Origin: Xestospongia bergquistia
Lineage: Eukaryota > Porifera > Demospongiae > Haplosclerida > Petrosiidae
Assembly: GCA_963965975.1 (NCBI GenBank)
Contig: OZ014418.1
Coordinates: forward strand, 5,220,775 to 5,284,774
Length of the DNA: 64,000 nucleotides
Direction of reading: 5' to 3'
Of the stretch, positions 57,750-64,000 are shown in pieces. How positions within the stretch are numbered: the stretch's first letter is position 1; every line of letters begins with the position of its first letter. Both the position numbers and the translations under genes were made by a program. The notes under the pieces are model-generated. The model saw nothing but the letters and a program-made list of their open reading frames with translations, did not search any database and was not told where the DNA came from.

Positions 57750-60700
57750 TAGCAATATAACATTAAAATTACATTAAAATTGTCTTAAAATTGTCTTAAA
57801 ATTACATTAAAACTGTGTTAAAATTGCATTAATTTTTAATTGAAATTGTGTTAAAGTTGTATAAAGAATGCATTAAAATTGTGTTAAAATTGCATTAAAA
57901 TTGTGTTAAAACTGTGTTAAGATTGCATTAACATTGGCTTAAAGTTGCATAAAAAATGCGTTAAAATTGTCTTAATTTTATTTCAAATTTGTGTTAAAGT
58001 TGTCTTAAAATTGCATCGAAATTGAATTAAAACTATGTTAAAATTGTGTTAACATTGTGTTAAAGTTGTATAAAGAATGCATTAAAATTGTGTTAAAATT
58101 GCTTACAATAGCATTAAAACTTTGTTAAGATTGCGTTAACATTGTGTTAACGTTGTATAAAGAATGCATTAAAATTACATTTGAATTATCTTAAAATTGT
58201 ATTATAATTGTTAAAACTGTGTTAACATTGTTAAAATTGTAATAAAAATTGAATTAATGTTTTTTAAAAATTGTCTTAAACTTGCGTTAAAATAGCATTA
58301 AAACAGCGTTAACATTCCGTTAACATTGTGTTAACGTTGTACAAAGAATGCATTAAAATTAAATAAAAATTGTTATATTTGTGTTTAAACAGTGTTAAGA
58401 TTGCGTTAACATTGTGTTAAAGTTATAAAGAATGCATTAAAATTGCACTAAAATTGTATTAAAATTGTGTTAAAAATGCTTTAACATTATGTTAAAATTG
58501 CTCTAAAAATGTGTTAACGTTCTTTAAAAATTGTCTTAAACTTACGTTAAAATTGCATTAAAACTGTGTTAACATTGCGTTAATATTGTGTTAACATTGT
58601 ATAAAGATTGCATTAAAATTACATTAAAATTGTGTTATAATTGTGTTAAAACACAGTTAAGATTGCGTTAACATTGTGTTAAAGTTATAAAAAGATTGCG
58701 TTAAAATTACCTTAATTTTTTATCAAAATTGTGTTAAAGTTGTCTAAAATTGCGTTGAAATAGCATTAAAACTATGTCAAAATTGCGTTAACATTGTGTT
58801 AAAGTTGTATAAAGAATGCATTACAATTGTGTTAAAATTGCGTTACAATTGTATTAAAACAGTGTTAAGATTGCGTTAACATTGTGTTAACGTTGTATAA
58901 AGAATGTATTAAAATTAGATTTAAATTATATTAAAAATGTATTACAATTGTGTTATAACTGTGTTAACATTGCTAAAAATGTGCTAAAAACTCAATTAAT
59001 GGTTTTTAAAAATTGTCTTAAACTTGTGTTAAAATGCATTAAAACTGCATTAACAGTCTGTTAACATTGTGTTAACATAGTATAAAGAATGCAATAAAAT
59101 TACATGAAAATTTTGTTTTATTTGTGTTAAAACAGTGTTAAGATTGCGTTAACATTGTGTTAAAGTTATATAGAAAGCATTAAAATTGCATTAAAATTGT
59201 ATTAAAATTGTGTTAATCTGCGTTAACTTTATGTTAAAATTGTGCTAAAACTGCGTTAATGTTTTTAAAAAATTGTCTTAAACTTGCATTAAAATTGCAT
59301 TAAAATTGTTTAAGCATTGTATTAACATTGTGTTAACTTTGTATAAAAAATGCATTAAAATTACATAAAAATTTTTAAAATTGTGTTTAAACATTGTTAA
59401 GATTGCGTTAACATTGTGTTAAAGTTATATAAAGAATGCGTTAAAATTGCCTTAATTTTTTATAAAAATTGTGTTAAAGTTGTATTAAAATTGCGTTGAA
59501 ATATCATTTAAACTATGTGAAAATTGCGTTAACATTGTGTTAAAGTTGTACAAAGAATGCATTAAAATTGTGTTAAAATTGCATTACAATTGCATTAAAA
59601 CTGTGTTAAGATTGCGTTAACATTGTGTTAACATTGCATAAAGAATGTATAAAATTTACTTTCAAATTATCTTAAAATTGTATTAAAATTGTGTTGAAAC
59701 TGCATTAACATTGATAAAATTGTGGTAAAAATTGAATTAATTTTTTTAAAAATTGCCTTCAACTTGCATTAAAATTGCATTATAACTGTGCAACATTGCG
59801 TTAACATTGTGTTAATGTTGTATAAAGATTGCATTAAAATTGTGTTAAAATTACATTAAAATTGTGTAAAAACTGTGTTAAGATTGCGTTAATATTGTGT
59901 TAAAGTTGTATAAATGCATTAAAATTGCCTTTATTGTTTATCAAAATTGTGTTAACGTTGTTTTAAAATTGCATTAAAATTGCATTAAAACTATGTTAGA
60001 ATTGCGTTAACATTGCTTTAAAGTTGTACAAAGAATGTATTAAAATTGTGTTAAAATTGCATTACAATTGCATTAAAAGTGTTAAGATTGCGTTGACATT
60101 GGGTTAATGTTGTATAAATAATGCATTAAAGTGACTTTCAAATTATCTTAAAAATTATATTAAAATTGTGTTAAAACTGCGTTAACATTGTTAAAATTGT
60201 GCTAAAAATTGACTTAATTTTTAAAAAATTGTCTTCATCTTGTGTTAAAATTGTATTAAAACTGTGCAACATTACGTTAACATTTTGTTAAAGTTGTATA
60301 AAAAAAATGCATTAAAATTGCCTTAAATTTTTAGTAAACTTGTGTTAAAATTTTTTTATAGTTGTGTTAAAATTGCATTAAAACTGTGGTAAGATTGCGT
60401 TAACATTTTGTTAATGTTGTAAAGAGAATGCATTTAAATTGTGTTAAAATTGCATTAAGATTGTATTAAAATTCTTAAAACTGTGTTTACATTAAAATTG
60501 TGGTAAAATTGCATTTTTTGTTAATATCATGTTACATGTGTGTTAAAATTGTGTTAAAATTGCATTAAAACTGTGTTAATATTGCGTTAACAATGTGTTA
60601 ATGTTGTAAAGAGATTGCATTTAAATTGTGTTAAAATTGCATTAAGATTGTATTAAAATTGTTAAAACTGTGTTTATGTTAAAATTGTGGTAAAATTGCA

Positions 60701-60985
60701 TTTTTTGCTAAAATTGTGTTAAATGTGTGTTAAAATTGTGTTAAAATTGCATTAAAAGTGTGTTAAAATTGCATTAAAGTTGTGTTAAAACTGTGTTAAC
60801 ATTGTGTTAAAAATGCGCTAATTTTTATTAAATTGTGTTAAATTTTTTTAAATTGCAAAAGCTGTGTGAAAGTTGTACAAAGAATGGATTAAAATTGCGT
60901 TAAAATTGCATTTAAATTGTATTATAACTGTGTTAAAACTGTGTTGACATTGCGTTAAAATTGTGCTAAAATTGCACTAATTTTT
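57750..60985. repeat. 11-bp-period satellite S4
   Basis: Same family; begins behind the TM1 exon. A higher-order unit is visible around 60400-60700 (TAAAGAGAATGCATTTAAATT and TAAAGAGATTGCATTTAAATT). Confidence 0.9.
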
Positions 60986-62217
60986 TGCATATTGGCGTGA
61001 AATTTCTTTTTAAGATTGTGTGGGTGTTGTGTACATAGCTGAGATCAAAAGGATAACAACAACAAACACTCACAGAAATAATATGTGCTTGAGTGTGTCT
61101 TTATTGATCCTATACAATAATGATAACTAACAACATGATAAGAACATATTACATCCATATACCACTGTTGCTAGTAGCTTTGGTTCAACCTGTAACTTTA
61201 GTTGAAACTTATATTCTTACTGCCAAAAACCTTTTGTCTCTCTATAAATTTCTTATCAAATTTGCACATGAACTTTGATTTTTTGCGTAAGATCTTTATT
61301 AGCATAATATTAATTAACTCAAACTTGTATTGTCAATTCACAGCAACCTTCACCCTCATAAATAATTTGAGATTAGTCCATGGTCAGTTCAGCAGTTGAA
61401 CTTGATTTTTGATGACTAGACAGGCTTTATATATATTTAAGTAAAGGAAACAATCATGTTCCATTTTGCTGTTCCTGCATGTGCTATTATAATGAAACTG
61501 AGTACGAACATGCAATCCCTTCTAGTACTGATTAATAACATTTAGGCATTAGACATTTCTAGTTGCGTTTATCACTACTGTGACATTTGTATTGACAGAA
61601 GATCTGATCAGCAAATATTTAAATTGTTTGGATTGAGTTGATCTTTTTGATCTTTTGTACTACCAAATAGTATCATAACAATAGCTCCAAGACTAACTCC
61701 TTGACAAAGTAATAACAGTCACAAGTACTAGTGACACTGTAAACGACTGCCCAGGATAGAGTTCTCTGTACAAGGTTCATACAAGACAGTCTATATTGTT
61801 ATAAATACATGCAAGGACACAAAGCAAATGGTGAAGATGAAATCGATCTTTTTGTTTGCAGTCGCACAGAAAATGAACATGTTATTCACAGAAAATGAAC
61901 ATGTTATTATCTATTATCAATCAATCTAGTTAGTTAGATAACATTTCATATTAATTATTTTTCTTAAAAAGCAGAAGTTCAACAAGTGAAAAATAAAAAC
62001 ATAATTGTGTTAATTTTTCTGAACCTACCATGATTTTTATAATGTGATTGATTAAGTGAAATTGTGATCATTTGAAGTTAGTAAAACTGTTAATAATGAG
62101 AATCATAAAGTCAGGCATCTTGTTAACAATATCTATCCACATTCCATTATTTATAGTCATGAGGCAGAATGAATATCTTACAACTCTGGAAGCCTACATC
62201 AAACACGCTTGACTAGA
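60986..62217. repeat. Block P, copy 2, with beta-helix hinge fragment
   Basis: Collinear with 47340-48600. The minus-strand region 61545-61850 is a second copy of the beta-helix hinge fragment (AARNV-, STQSKQFKYL-, CQGVSLGAI-like), now frameshifted. It ends in AACACGCTTGACTAG, where satellite S5 begins. Confidence 0.75.
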
Positions 62218-62975
62218 TTGTGTTAACGTTGTGTTAAAGTTGTATAAAGAATCAATTAAAATTGTGTTAAAATTGCATTACAATTGCATTAAAACTGTGT
62301 TAAGATTGCGTTAACATTGTGTCAAAGTTGTATAAAGAATGCATTAAAATTGAGTTAAAATTGCATTAAAATTGTATTGAAATTGTGTTAAAACTGCGTT
62401 AACATTATGTTAAAATTGTGGTAAAATTGCATTAATTTTTTTTTAAAATTGTCTTAAACTTGAGTTAAAATTGTATTAAAACTGTGTTGAGATTGTGTTA
62501 ATGTGTTAACATTGTATAAAGAATGCATTGAAATTACATTAAAATTGTTTTGAAATTGCATTAAAATTGTGTTAACACTGCGTCAACATTATGTTAAAAT
62601 TGTGCTGAAATTGCATTTTAAAAAATTGTCTTAAACTTGTGTTAAAATTGTATTTAAACTGTATTAACATTGCGTTAACATTGTGTTATAGTTGTACAAA
62701 GAATGCATTAAAATTGTGTTAAAATTGCATTAAAATTGTTTTAAAATTGTGTTAAACTGCGTTAACATTATGTTTAAATTGTGCTAAAATTGTATTAATT
62801 TTTAGTTAAAATTGTGTTAAAACTGTGTTAAAATTGTCTTAAAACTGCGTTAAATTGCATTAAAACTATGTTAAGATTGTGTTAACATTCTGTTAACATT
62901 GTATAAAGAATGCATTAAAATTGTGTTAAAATTGCATTAAAATTTGTGTTAAAACTGTGTTAACATTACATTAAA
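62218..62975. repeat. 11-bp-period satellite S5
   Basis: Short array that is not next to a receptor exon. Its right end is identical in form to that of S3, so it was carried with the duplicated S3-R1-R2 block. Confidence 0.9.
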
Positions 62976-64000
62976 ATTAGAATGTGTTTGTTGTAACTCA
63001 GGCTAGGAATAAGCTATAGAGTACGAACTTCCATCTGTAAAGTAGTCATATATTATCACGCATGCGCAGTGAGTAAAATGTGGAGCTCATGTACCACGAG
63101 CCGTCTCTATGTTATTGATTGAGCGTCAGCGAGATGTTTCCAGTTGCTTTCCTACGGAAGCCGAAGGTGGACATCCAATTGTACTTCGTAATTTCATATT
63201 CTGCTTTGATGTTTTCCAAATTTATTCCAATTCCAATTCTATTTCTATCCTTCGATGGACTATTTAACAACTAAAATTCTATATCCCCAGAAACACGTTG
63301 CTTTGCTCCATTCAAACAGAAAGCTCGCAATGCTCGCTTCCCTTCATTAAGTTATGAATTGGAATTGAAATGTCAGCCTTCTGCTTCTGTAGGTTCCTAA
63401 TTTTGGTTGTATATTATGAAGTGCCATTTGTAAATTAACATGCTGCTATAATCCTATACGGTAGCTTATAGATGGTCTTAGTCACTGCGGATGCATCATA
63501 ATATATGATAGTACAGCAGCATAGTTTATAGATAGTGCTTCATAGGAGAGAATTGTTTTGTGACTCCACAAATTCAAACTTTATATAAAAATAGAGTGCT
63601 ATTCAGGAAAGTAGCAAACTAGAAACCCCATACATATAAAGTAAATGACATTCCACCATGACATCACATCATACAACTATAGTAACTGTGTTCTGTTTAT
63701 ATTACTAATATCTACCAACACATTTAATCATTGAAATTGCAGCAATTTTTCTAAAGGAAAACATTGAAAATTAAATATTGACTTAATAGTCAACATTCAA
63801 ATTTCAATTTCCAAACATTTAAGTCAATATTCAATGTTTAATTTTGAATTTATAAAATTGTCAGTCAATATTAAATATTCAATGTCCAACTGTCTAAATG
63901 AAAATTGCTCAATGATCTTAACATTGCCATAGAAACAATGGCATTGTCAAGTGTGACTATATTTGTGCCTCTATTAGACAAAGTTGTAGTACTCATTAAG
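62976..64000 (-). repeat. R1 and R2, inverted second copy
   Basis: R1 at 62976-63560 and R2 from there to the window end, repeating 55406-56420 almost base for base. The duplication continues beyond the window. Confidence 0.8.

Noticed and set aside
1..64000. tRNA or rRNA genes
   Set aside because: No stretch showed a convincing cloverleaf with A/B boxes or rRNA core sequence by eye; a tRNAscan run would be decisive.

Overview
The window is AT-rich animal DNA with split genes, introns of about 50 to 1,200 bases, and many degraded transposons. The protein families point to a metazoan: a class C receptor, fibrinogen-related domain, BEL/Pao and Ty3/gypsy elements, a MULE, and a membrane-anchored OvoA-type methyltransferase. 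The compact AT-rich style and the beta-helix/multi-pass membrane proteins suggest a demosponge such as Amphimedon; this is inference, no marker gene is present.

Left part (1-10.5 kb, + strand) is ordinary genic sequence. It holds the last exon of a four-helix membrane protein, a complete four-exon paralogue (tetraspan A, 259 aa), and a complete four-exon methyltransferase (292 aa) that matches the C-terminal N1-methyltransferase module of ovothiol synthase OvoA but has an N-terminal membrane anchor in place of the sulfoxide synthase.

From 10.5 to 21.9 kb: a broken tetraspan copy, a decayed BEL/Pao retrotransposon (minus strand), tetraspan B (complete, 208 aa, with a hAT-like insertion in intron 1), a broken beta-helix/multi-pass pseudogene, a TA-flanked MITE, and a fibrinogen-domain pseudogene. 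From 21.9 to 28 kb lies the most unusual object: about 17 tandem units of about 134 bp. Each carries a 58-nt exon-like core bounded by good splice signals on the minus strand, and the array is bracketed by inverted arrays of a 15-bp motif.

From 28 to 64 kb the window is a segmental-duplication complex, mostly minus strand. Its building blocks recur: a satellite with an 11-bp period, two exons of a class C (GABA-B-like) receptor (TM1, TM2), a beta-helix/8-TM membrane protein, a tetraspan gene, and two dispersed repeats (called R1 and R2). A truncated Ty3/gypsy element, an intact MULE transposase and a mariner-like MITE have inserted into these blocks. Paralogous empty sites give exact insertion boundaries for the last two. 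Satellite alone covers about 13.7 kb.

Probably functional: tetraspan A and B, the methyltransferase, the MULE transposase and perhaps tetraspan C. Most others carry frameshifts, stops or lost splice sites. The tetraspan genes share exon number and intron phases (2, 2, 0), so they are one gene family spread by duplication.
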